A stretch of DNA of 13,533 nt from Methanobacteriota archaeon (GTDB lineage: Archaea; Halobacteriota; Halobacteria; Halobacteriales; Halalkalicoccaceae). Shown piece after piece: positions 6,347-13,161 of this stretch. The position numbers were made by a program, and so were the translations under genes. The notes below the pieces were generated by a model. The model made no database searches. It saw only the letters and a program-made list of their open reading frames with translations, and was not told the origin of the DNA. Each line of letters opens with the position of its first letter. Position 1 is the stretch's first letter. Where the stretch lies: assembly GCA_022561895.1 (NCBI GenBank), contig JADFQH010000013.1:1-13533 (forward strand), read 5' to 3'.

Positions 6347-7333
6347 ATGAGTACTGACACAAACACTAACGAAACGGATTCGGACGGATCGAGCGGTCAC
6401 TGTTCGACGCCCGACTCGGATGGCGAGGTGGCCGAAGAGATCGCGATTATCGCTTTCGAGCGCAAGATGGCGACAGCCGAGGAAATCGTCGAGGGAATCG
6501 GCGACCGCTATGAGTCGGTCGAAATCCTCGAGTATCACGGCGACGTCTTCGCCGAGCATTGGGGTGAGTACGACTGCTTTATCGGGCTGATGGCGAGCGG
6601 CATCGCGATGCGAAAGACCGCCCCGTTGCTTGAGGACAAATGGGACGATCCGGCGATCTGCGTCGTCGACGAGGAACTGACGTGGGCGATCCCCATCACC
6701 GGCGGGCACCACGGCGCGAACCAGGTCGCCGAGGATCTGGCGTCGATGGGCGCGGTTCCGGCGATGACCACGGCCTCGGAAGCGGCGGACGAGCAGGGCG
6801 TCGAGAAGCAGGCCAAGGCGCTCGATTCCCACGTCGTCAACGGCGACTCGACGGTTGCGACGAACCTCGCCGTGCTGGACGGCGAACTTGGGCCAATAGA
6901 GCGCCTCGACGGGCCGAAAGCAGTGCTCGTCGGCGACGACGTAACGGTGTTAAAACGAAACGGCGAGGACGGCGTCGTCCTCGGAACGGGCAGCGTCTCG
7001 GGTGCGAAAAAAGGACAGTTCCTCGCGGCGTGGGAGCGGGCGCTCAACGAGGCGGGGAAGGGGTGGAACGACGTGGAGTTCGTCGCTACGGGCACTCGGA
7101 AGGAAGAGGAGCCGGGACTACTCGAAGCCGCTGCTGAGAAGGATCTGGGTGTGATCGCACTCGAAAAGGAGGACTTAGAAGGGTTCGAGGGACCGACGCC
7201 CTCCCGGTCGAAGGAGCTGATCGGCTGGCCGGGAATCTCCGAAGCGAGTGCCATCGCCGCCGGGCGCGAGCACGAACTGCTGGTCGAGAAGGTGAGTCAT
7301 GAAGACAGCGTCACCGTGGCGGTGGGACGATGA
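6347..7333 (+). CDS. cbiG: CbiG, cobalt-precorrin-5A hydrolase
   Basis: This is a 328-residue, two-domain CbiG. After an acidic 28-residue tail (with GHCSTPDSD) the N-terminal domain has LMASGIAMRKTAPLL (about 81-95), VCVVDEE-like strand ICVVDEELTWAIP and the family mark GGHHGAN (119-125). A variable linker leads to the C-terminal domain starting FVATGTRKEEEPG (about 245), ending in GWPGISEASAIAAG (273-286). CbiG opens the delta-lactone formed on ring contraction and releases the two-carbon fragment as acetaldehyde, giving cobalt-precorrin-5B, a step special to the early-cobalt (anaerobic) pathway. The stop overlaps the next ATG by 4 nt. Length is normal for the stand-alone form. Confidence 0.92.
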   Translation: MSTDTNTNETDSDGSSGHCSTPDSDGEVAEEIAIIAFERKMATAEEIVEGIGDRYESVEILEYHGDVFAEHWGEYDCFIGLMASGIAMRKTAPLLEDKWDDPAICVVDEELTWAIPITGGHHGANQVAEDLASMGAVPAMTTASEAADEQGVEKQAKALDSHVVNGDSTVATNLAVLDGELGPIERLDGPKAVLVGDDVTVLKRNGEDGVVLGTGSVSGAKKGQFLAAWERALNEAGKGWNDVEFVATGTRKEEEPGLLEAAAEKDLGVIALEKEDLEGFEGPTPSRSKELIGWPGISEASAIAAGREHELLVEKVSHEDSVTVAVGR

Positions 7334-8205
7334 ACGAGGAACGAGAGGCGAGCGAAGGGAGTGTCTCTGAAGATCTCGGCATGCTTTACGTCGTCGGCAT
7401 CGGTCCCGGCCTGCCAGGTGATATGACCCAGCGCGCGAAAGAGATGATCCGCACCGCCGACTGCGTGATCGCCTCGAATCTCTATCAGGAGTTCCTCCGG
7501 AAAGACGGCACGCTGCCGCCGGAGGACGCCGTTGCTGACGGTGGAACCGCGGTCGCCTCCGCATCACCGGGGCCCGATCAGGAGATCATCCGCTCGACGA
7601 TGGGCCGACAGGTCGAACTCGCCCGCGAGGCCTTCGAGCGCGTGCGGGCGGGCGAGGACGTCGCCCACGTCTCGGGGGGCGATCCGAACGTCTACGGAAA
7701 GAGCGACCTGCTCTTTGTGATGGCCCGCGAGGAGAGTGCGACAGAGATTCCCATCGAGATCGTCCCCGGCGTCACCGCGGCGCTTGGCGGGGCGGCCAAC
7801 TTGGGGGCACCCCTCAGCAACGACTTCTGTACGATCTCGCTCTCGGACAAATGGCGCGGCTGGGACGAGATCGAAGAGAAGCTGCGGGCGGCGGCGATCA
7901 GTGGGTTCGTGATCGTCCTCTATAACTGCTGGCGCAACTACGAGCGCGCGGTCGGGATCATTCAGGAAGAACGGGCCGACGAGGTCCCGGTCGCGATCTT
8001 CAACGACGCCTGCCGGGGCGACGCCGGGCGAAACGGCGAGAGTCGGACGATCACGACGTTAGGCGAGGCGACTGACCACGACGAGAAGGTCGCGGGAATG
8101 GGGACCTCGCTGCTGATCGGCACCCACGAAACCGAAGTCTGGGAGAACGACTACGAACGATTTCTCGTCACCCCGCGCGGCGGACGTGACGTCGAGGATT
8201 TCTAA
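7330..8205 (+). CDS. cbiH: CbiH paralogue 1, C17-methyltransferase family
   Basis: This is a 291-residue tetrapyrrole methylase of the CbiH/CobJ group. Motifs are VVGIGPGLPGDMT (21-33), VSGGDPNVYG (114-123), PGVTAALGGAANLGAPLSNDFCTISLSD (146-173, broken here only for reading) and LYNCW (197-201). CbiH contracts the macrocycle while methylating C17 of cobalt-factor III. A second CbiH-like gene follows 6 nt downstream. This copy deviates where canonical CbiH/CobJ has YNPxSxxR: here it is YNCWRNYER, with the Pro and Ser replaced, and the LTP of the SDLLTP motif is replaced by SDKWRGW. It may therefore have a shifted substrate or an auxiliary role. Starts ATG overlapping the cbiG stop; an alternative ATG at 7381 (MLYVVGIGPG) would remove a 17-residue tail. 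Confidence 0.85.
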   Translation: MNEEREASEGSVSEDLGMLYVVGIGPGLPGDMTQRAKEMIRTADCVIASNLYQEFLRKDGTLPPEDAVADGGTAVASASPGPDQEIIRSTMGRQVELAREAFERVRAGEDVAHVSGGDPNVYGKSDLLFVMAREESATEIPIEIVPGVTAALGGAANLGAPLSNDFCTISLSDKWRGWDEIEEKLRAAAISGFVIVLYNCWRNYERAVGIIQEERADEVPVAIFNDACRGDAGRNGESRTITTLGEATDHDEKVAGMGTSLLIGTHETEVWENDYERFLVTPRGGRDVEDF

Positions 8206-8211
8206 CCAACC

Positions 8212-9192
8212 ATGAGTACGGAATCAAACATCGAAACGACGGAAACGGACGCGAGTACAGGGACGGAATCGAACTGCGGGGCATCGGACGAAACGACGGT
8301 CGATAGTACCTCGAAATGCGGCGCGTCCACCGAGAGCGAGTCGAGTTCGTCCTCGTGTGGCGGGAGTTCGGAGAGCAACGAACAGGAAATCGGTTCGACG
8401 ATCGCGGATTTCGACGGCGATCCGGGCCGGCTGATCGCGGTCGGGCTTGGCCCCGGCGAGCCCGCGGGGATGACCGCGCGAGCGCGGGCGGCGCTTGCGG
8501 AAAGTGAGCATATCGTCGGTTACACCACCTACGTCGAACTGTTACCCGACGAGATCACGGGCGGCGCCGAAGACATCTACTCGACACCGATGTGTGGCGA
8601 GGTTTCCCGGACTGAGGAGGCGATCGATCGGGCCTTGGCGGGCAACGACGTCGCCATCATCGGCAGCGGCGACCCGAACGTGTACGCGCTCTCGGGGCTT
8701 GCGCTCGAAATTCTTGAATCGAAGGGCGCAACCGCCTCGATGGTCGATTTCGATGTGATTCCGGGCGTTCCGGCGGCTCAATCCTGTGGCGCTCGCTTGG
8801 GCGCGCCGCTCGTCAATGATACCGTCTCGATCTCGCTGTCGGATCACCTCACGCCGATGGAGGAGATCGAATCCCGACTGCACGCCGTCGCGAGCGAGGG
8901 CTTTACGATCGCGATCTACAACCCGTGGAGCCGCAAACGCCGTGAGAATTTCGAGATCTGCTGTGAGATCCTGCTCGCTCACCGCGATCCCGAGACGCCG
9001 GTCGGCATCGTTCACGGAGCGTCTCGAGAGGACGAGGAGACGCTGCTCACGACGCTCGGTGAACTCGAAGCCCTCGGCGAGGAGGCGATCATCGACATGA
9101 CGACGACGATCCTCGTCGGCAACGACGAAACCTACGTCTGGGACGACCGAATGGTGACTCCACGCGGCTACGAAACCAAGTACGAGTACTAA
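8212..9192 (+). CDS. cbiH: CbiH paralogue 2, cobalt-factor III C17-methyltransferase
   Basis: This is a 326-residue protein. Residues 74-326 are a canonical CbiH/CobJ domain: AVGLGPGEPAGMT (76-88), VGYTTYVEL (102-110), a CGEVSRTEEAI segment (128-138), IGSGDPNVYAL (150-160), PGVPAAQSCGARLGAPL (184-200), SDHLTPMEEIE (210-220) and YNPWSRKRRE (236-245). It retains the residues that paralogue 1 has lost, so I take this one as the true ring-contraction methyltransferase. The first 72 residues are a Ser/Thr/Glu-rich low-complexity tail with three spaced Cys-Gly motifs (C22, C36, C49; CGAS, CGAS, CGGS), unlike bacterial CbiH, which starts directly at the first motif. Bacterial CbiH of some species has a [4Fe-4S] domain; here cysteines sit in the tail and a separate ferredoxin-like gene starts 2 nt after the stop. 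Confidence 0.88.
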   Translation: MSTESNIETTETDASTGTESNCGASDETTVDSTSKCGASTESESSSSSCGGSSESNEQEIGSTIADFDGDPGRLIAVGLGPGEPAGMTARARAALAESEHIVGYTTYVELLPDEITGGAEDIYSTPMCGEVSRTEEAIDRALAGNDVAIIGSGDPNVYALSGLALEILESKGATASMVDFDVIPGVPAAQSCGARLGAPLVNDTVSISLSDHLTPMEEIESRLHAVASEGFTIAIYNPWSRKRRENFEICCEILLAHRDPETPVGIVHGASREDEETLLTTLGELEALGEEAIIDMTTTILVGNDETYVWDDRMVTPRGYETKYEY

Positions 9193-9194
9193 TC

Positions 9195-9557
9195 ATGGCC
9201 ACCGAGAACATCCACGCTGACGACCACACTGGCGCATATCGCGTGACGATCGACAAAGACGCCTGTGAAGGAATTTTCGCCTGCCTGACGCGCGACCCTC
9301 GGTTCGTCGAGGCCGATGACGGGCTGGCGACGATCGATCCCGCGGCGGATCCAGTCCCGCCGTCGGACCTCGGGTCCGACGAGGATCGCGATCCGTTCGA
9401 TCGCTCACCGCCCGAGGGTAGCGACAACGGGCGGATCCGCGAGGATGATGGCTGGATCGTCGCGGAGTTCGACGACGATCGGATCGAGGAGGCGCGAAAG
9501 GCCGCGGCGGCCTGTCCGCCGAGCGCGATCGCCGTTACTCGATTGGAGGAATCCTGA
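9195..9557 (+). CDS. Atypical single-cluster ferredoxin-like protein of the cobalamin operon
   Basis: This is a 120-residue acidic protein. The N-terminal half has a ferredoxin-type strand and loop, VTIDKDACEGIFACLTRDPRF, with C24 and C30 five residues apart. The C-terminal half has ARKAAAACPPSAIAV, with C107 followed by Pro, as in the last ligand of bacterial ferredoxins. The position of the second ligand of a [4Fe-4S] site (C+3) is Ile27, so only three cysteines remain. This pattern fits a [3Fe-4S] cluster or a [4Fe-4S] cluster with one open site. Between the halves is an inserted acidic stretch (about 44-85), probably a halophilic surface loop. It starts 2 nt after cbiH2 and ends 1 nt before the next gene. 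A partner in the redox chemistry of CbiH or of the missing CbiJ-type reduction is inferred from position. Confidence 0.65.
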   Translation: MATENIHADDHTGAYRVTIDKDACEGIFACLTRDPRFVEADDGLATIDPAADPVPPSDLGSDEDRDPFDRSPPEGSDNGRIREDDGWIVAEFDDDRIEEARKAAAACPPSAIAVTRLEES

Positions 9558-9558
9558 G

Positions 9559-10263
9559 ATGGCTGTCGAAATCGACGCACCCCGTAATATGCTCGCCGCC
9601 CATCCCGAAACGGCGTACTTCTGGGGACGAGTTGCGGGCAACGGCGAGCTTGAGAACGACTGTGTGACGGTTCGGACGCGCGACGAGACCGCGGCCCGAC
9701 GGCTCGCGGCGATCGCGGGTGCACAACAGGTCGACCACCGCATCGTCGAGCGCGAGTTCGCCCACGACACCGCGCTCACCCGCGGCAAAGAGGAGTACAC
9801 CGTTCAGGTGTTCGGCGATCTGGCCGACCGCGCGAGCGCGGCCCTCGGCCTGCCGATCGACGGCCAGCCCGGCGGCTATCGCTTTGATACCTTCGCCGAG
9901 TTCGACCGCCAGCTTCTCCGAGGACTGCTCGAAGGCTGTGGCGTCGTCTGTTTTCGCGAATCCGCAGGCGAGGTCGGGATCTCGTTCGTCCATAATGATG
10001 AGCGGCTTCATCGGCGGATTCAGCGCCTTCTGGACGCCGCCGAACCGGCAGTTGAGTACGGCGCACTCGAAGAGAGTTCGAGCGGCGGCTACTGGTTCGG
10101 GATCGATTCTACCACTGAAATCGCCGCATGGCTCTACGAGGGAAGCGAACAATCTGGATTGTTCTCGCCGAGTCGTCGCCGAAAGACACTGCGAAGCGTC
10201 GAGCGCGCAACTGGCCGCGAGGTGGGGGCGCTCCGCGCTGCGGATAGGGAGTCGAAACGATGA
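9559..10263 (+). CDS. LAGLIDADG-fold protein lacking catalytic acids, in cobalamin operon
   Basis: This is a 234-residue protein. I do not know a function for it. It starts at the ATG 1 nt after the ferredoxin stop, and its TGA overlaps the cbiX ATG by 4 nt. Two segments resemble paired LAGLIDADG helices: YFWGRVAGNGELE (20-32) and LLRGLLEGCGVVCF (119-132). Each is followed by a beta-rich stretch of VTVRTRD and VGISFVHND type. Near the C-terminus IAAWLYEGSEQSGLFSPSRRRK (188-209, interrupted only for reading) resembles the LY-x-GA...L-x-RK end of homing endonuclease domains. The acidic metal-binding position of the D-G/A-D-G motif is Asn28 in the first copy (GNG) and Cys127 in the second (GCG), so nuclease activity is unlikely. 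It appears to be a domesticated fold, as in WhiA. DNA binding or tetrapyrrole/metal binding are both open. Confidence 0.6.
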   Translation: MAVEIDAPRNMLAAHPETAYFWGRVAGNGELENDCVTVRTRDETAARRLAAIAGAQQVDHRIVEREFAHDTALTRGKEEYTVQVFGDLADRASAALGLPIDGQPGGYRFDTFAEFDRQLLRGLLEGCGVVCFRESAGEVGISFVHNDERLHRRIQRLLDAAEPAVEYGALEESSSGGYWFGIDSTTEIAAWLYEGSEQSGLFSPSRRRKTLRSVERATGREVGALRAADRESKR

Positions 10264-11474
10264 GTCGGACCGCAATCACAGAGGCGTTCGACGACGAGGC
10301 TGTTTTGCTGGTGGGCCACGGCTCTCGGCGCGAGAAGTCGAACGACCAAGTGAAAGAACTCGCGGCCGGGTTGGAGGGGAAATTGGGTATTCCAGTCGAC
10401 GCGGCCTTCCTCGAACTCGCCGAGCCGGCCATCGATGAGGCGATCTCGGGGTTAGTGCCGACGGTTTCGAGGGTGACCGTCGTCCAGCTATCGCTCTTTG
10501 CCGCCAGCCACGTCAAAAACGACGTGCCGCTCGCGGTCCAGCGTGGCCGGAACAACTACCCGTCGCTCGACCTGCACAACGGCGCACACCTCGGGATCCA
10601 CCCTGCTATCGTCGAACTACTGGACGACCGCGTGATGGCGGTTGAGGATGATCTCGATATCGATCGTGAAAGCGATGACGTGGCGGTCGTTCTCTGTGCA
10701 CGGGGGTCGAGCGATCCCGATGCCAACGCCGACGTTCACAAGCTCGCCCGCCTGCTCTACGAGGGGCGGGCGTTCTCACGGGTCGAGACGGCCTTTATCG
10801 GCGTCACAGAACCCCTACTGAGCGAGGCCCTGCACGACCTCGTGAAGACCCGGCCCGGCGCGATCGTTATCATCCCCTATATGCTCGGTGACGGCGTGCT
10901 CACCGGACGGATCCGCGAGCGAACACGGGAGTTCGACGCCGAGTATCCCTACGTCGACGCCGTTGCTGGCGATCCTCTCGGAACCGACGACCGCCTGCTC
11001 TCCGTCCTCGCGGATCGGTGGCAGGAGGCCCGCTCGGGTAGTATAAAAATGTCTTGTGATACCTGCAAGTACAAGGTCGAACTCGACGGCTACGAGGGCG
11101 ACACGGGCGGTGCCCGCGCGATGTTGCGGGCGCTCACTCACCAGGAAACCCACGCCGATCGGTCAGACGTCGACGAGCAACCCCACATCCACGACGCCCC
11201 CGAGAAACACCTCGCGGTCTGTACCAATCAGACCTGTGCGGCCGACGGCGCACCGGCACTCCTCGAATCGCTCCGACAAGCGGTTCGGGATTCAGCGGCC
11301 GACATCCACATCACGCGCTCGTCGTGTTTCGACCAGTGTGGTGACGGACCCGTCGTCGCCCAGTACCCCGAGGGGGTCTGGTACGGTAGTTGTGATGCCG
11401 CAGACGCCGAACGCATCGTCTCGTCGCTCGAACGCGACCGCATCGTCGGCGACTTAGTCCACCAAACGTTATGA
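10260..11474 (+). CDS. cbiX: CbiX sirohydrochlorin cobaltochelatase, two chelatase domains fused to a [2Fe-2S] domain
   Basis: This is a 404-residue protein. Domain 1 (about 12-125) is a CbiX/CbiK-type chelatase with LLVGHGSRRE (H20) and SHVKNDVPLA (H84), the two metal-site histidines. Domain 2 (about 138-255) has the same fold (VVLCARGSSDPDAN, VIIPYMLGDGVLTGRI) but Arg148 replaces the first His and no second His is present, so it is structural, as in other two-domain CbiX proteins. A linker with CDTCK (C266, C269) leads to a C-terminal thioredoxin-fold [2Fe-2S] domain (about 317-395): VCTNQTC (C321, C326) and CFDQC (C356, C360). The enzyme inserts Co2+ into sirohydrochlorin at the head of the pathway. 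The total is much longer than bacterial CbiX-L. It shares the ferredoxin domain with the free protein at 1408-1752. Confidence 0.88.
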   Translation: MSRTAITEAFDDEAVLLVGHGSRREKSNDQVKELAAGLEGKLGIPVDAAFLELAEPAIDEAISGLVPTVSRVTVVQLSLFAASHVKNDVPLAVQRGRNNYPSLDLHNGAHLGIHPAIVELLDDRVMAVEDDLDIDRESDDVAVVLCARGSSDPDANADVHKLARLLYEGRAFSRVETAFIGVTEPLLSEALHDLVKTRPGAIVIIPYMLGDGVLTGRIRERTREFDAEYPYVDAVAGDPLGTDDRLLSVLADRWQEARSGSIKMSCDTCKYKVELDGYEGDTGGARAMLRALTHQETHADRSDVDEQPHIHDAPEKHLAVCTNQTCAADGAPALLESLRQAVRDSAADIHITRSSCFDQCGDGPVVAQYPEGVWYGSCDAADAERIVSSLERDRIVGDLVHQTL

Positions 11475-11495
11475 ACTTCAACCAAATCGATACCC

Positions 11496-11873
11496 ATGAG
11501 CTGTGACGAGATCGAAGCGCTACGACTCGGCCTGATGAATGTCCTCGGAACCGAAAACGAGAGCGTCCGACGGCATGCCGAGAACGAACTCGGCGAGGCG
11601 TTGGAGGAAGCGGGACCGATCAGCGCACTCGCGAACGCCGACTCGTTCGCGGAGCTACAACGTCACCTCGACAGCGCACTCGTCGAACTGGAGGAGGAAG
11701 TCGCTGCGGCCGATCGCGAGAGCCAAGCGTACGATTACACCCGCGGCCGGCTCGTGGCGGTCCGCGATGCCGAGCGCTCGCTCGCACGGCTCGCCCACTC
11801 GGGCGTGGCGTTTCTAGAGAACCTCGGAGAAACACACCACACGCTCCACGAGACGTTCCCCACGGATGAGTGA
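11496..11873 (+). CDS. DUF3209-type cobalamin-cluster protein
   Basis: This is a 125-residue, almost wholly alpha-helical acidic protein, MSCDEIEALRLGLMNVLG at the start, with long amphipathic helices rich in Glu and Ala and a His-containing end (ETHHTLHE, H114, H115, H118). It matches what I recall of the DUF3209 family, a small haloarchaeal family found in B12 clusters and without known function. Cys3 near the start and the His group near the end are the only candidate metal ligands. It lies 21 nt after cbiX, and its last 8 nt overlap the start of the propeller gene (ATGAGTGA), so the two are probably translated as a pair. A helper or scaffold role in cobalt handling is a guess from context only. 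Confidence 0.65.
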   Translation: MSCDEIEALRLGLMNVLGTENESVRRHAENELGEALEEAGPISALANADSFAELQRHLDSALVELEEEVAAADRESQAYDYTRGRLVAVRDAERSLARLAHSGVAFLENLGETHHTLHETFPTDE

Positions 11874-13098
11874 AACGGAACCACGCGAGACGCATGACGA
11901 AATCGTTGTTTCCCTCGGCGACATTCAGTCGGCAGGAAGTCGACACATGTGGCAGCGTTCGGCCGTGGCGCTCGTAGACGGCCGTGCTGTCGTCGGAGCC
12001 AACGGAGAGGTGCGGTCGGTCTCGCTGACGACCGGCGAAGTTGACTGGACCACGGCAATCAACGACGAATACGCGGTCGCGCTGGCGAATGGTCCCGACA
12101 GGACGGTTGTGGTCGGCGGGCGAGGCGAGAACGGGATGCTCGCGGCGATCGACGCGAATGGAACGGTTCGCTGGCGCTACCGAACTGCCGACGACCTCGA
12201 TGACGCACAACGGGAGAGCCTCTTTTTCCTCCCGTACGTCGTCGATATCGCGGTCGAGGGCGATCGGATCTACGCCGCCGCTCGTCGCTACGAACGCGAC
12301 GGCGACCGGCGAGCGTTCCGGAGTGGGGTCTATGCGTTCGATTCCCAAGGAGATATCGCGTGGACTTACTTTGCGGATGCCTCGCCGATCGGGATCGACG
12401 TTCGCGAGGGACGGTTGGCGGTGGCATACAACCGCTGTCCGGGAGACCACCGGTGTGGGTTGGTCGTTCTCGATGCCACGACGGGCGACGAGCAATTGAC
12501 GTGGGATCCCGGCACCGAGGGCGACCGGCGAGTCGGGGATGTTTCCTTACTCGAAGCAGGCGTGGCGGTCGCCAGTCACGGCGACTATCGTGGATATCGC
12601 CTCGACGAGGACGGACGGGAACAGTGGTCGGTCAATCTCGGGTGTCCCGTCGAGGTCGACGGAGAGACGCTGTACGCCTATCCGAACCACGCTCATGCGA
12701 CCGCTGAGGGGATCATCTTCGTCACTGGAAACACATACCCCAAGGAAGGTCGCGAAGCCGAGAGTCGCCATCCCCGCGAGTACACGATTGCGATGATCGG
12801 TTCCGATGGAACGGAACAGTGGCATGCCTCAGTCGGTGGGTGGGTGAGCGAACTCGCCGTGGATGGGAAAGCGATCGCGGTGCCCTGCTCTCAGCATTTC
12901 CGCGATCGGGAGCCGACTACCCACGGTCTTCGGCTGTACGACACCATCGACGGACCGATGACGCGATACCAGCTCGAAGGCATCGCGACCGCCGTTGAGA
13001 TAGATGAGGGAGGGATGGTTATGATCGAAGAGCTGGTCGAGTACCACGACGGGACCGAGACCCATGGGGAGTACCGACTCCACGTTCGAGCCCGGTAG
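11866..13098 (+). CDS. Cytosolic PQQ-like beta-propeller protein of the cobalamin operon
   Basis: This is a 410-residue WD/PQQ-type propeller. Repeats of the form D-x-x-T/D-G-x-x-x-W end its blades at W61, W103, W166, W213, W254 and W319 (for example TTGEVDW, ANGTVRW, SQGDIAW, EDGREQW, SDGTEQW), giving at least six blades, with a seventh likely from the terminal strands. There is no signal peptide, lipobox or membrane span, so unlike BamB or secreted quinoproteins it should be cytosolic. A CPGDHRC loop (191-197) and HAH (275-277) are possible metal ligands. Function is unknown. Overlap of 8 nt with the DUF3209 gene and its place at the end of the operon suggest a scaffold or sensor in B12 synthesis; PQQ binding itself is not implied. 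Followed by a new promoter. Confidence 0.75.
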   Translation: MSETEPRETHDEIVVSLGDIQSAGSRHMWQRSAVALVDGRAVVGANGEVRSVSLTTGEVDWTTAINDEYAVALANGPDRTVVVGGRGENGMLAAIDANGTVRWRYRTADDLDDAQRESLFFLPYVVDIAVEGDRIYAAARRYERDGDRRAFRSGVYAFDSQGDIAWTYFADASPIGIDVREGRLAVAYNRCPGDHRCGLVVLDATTGDEQLTWDPGTEGDRRVGDVSLLEAGVAVASHGDYRGYRLDEDGREQWSVNLGCPVEVDGETLYAYPNHAHATAEGIIFVTGNTYPKEGREAESRHPREYTIAMIGSDGTEQWHASVGGWVSELAVDGKAIAVPCSQHFRDREPTTHGLRLYDTIDGPMTRYQLEGIATAVEIDEGGMVMIEELVEYHDGTETHGEYRLHVRAR

Positions 13099-13104
13099 AC
13101 CATA

Positions 13105-13130
13105 GCGAACGATAGTCATATAAATGATAT
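13105..13130 (+). promoter_or_regulatory. Putative promoter of the cobT remnant
   Basis: An AT-rich CATATAAAT (13117-13125) within the near-palindrome TCATATAAATGA (13116-13127) stands out from GC-rich surroundings, 20-odd nt after the propeller gene stop. Initiation about 26 nt further would leave a leader of around 15 nt before the ATG at 13162. It indicates that cobT was once separately transcribed. Confidence 0.45.
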
Positions 13131-13161
13131 TTCGATTGACTGCGAATTCAGGTCCCAACGG

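Noticed and set aside
11620..12495. Long minus-strand frame across DUF3209 and the propeller gene
   Set aside because: Antisense shadow of two well-supported coding genes; no start context and no domain.
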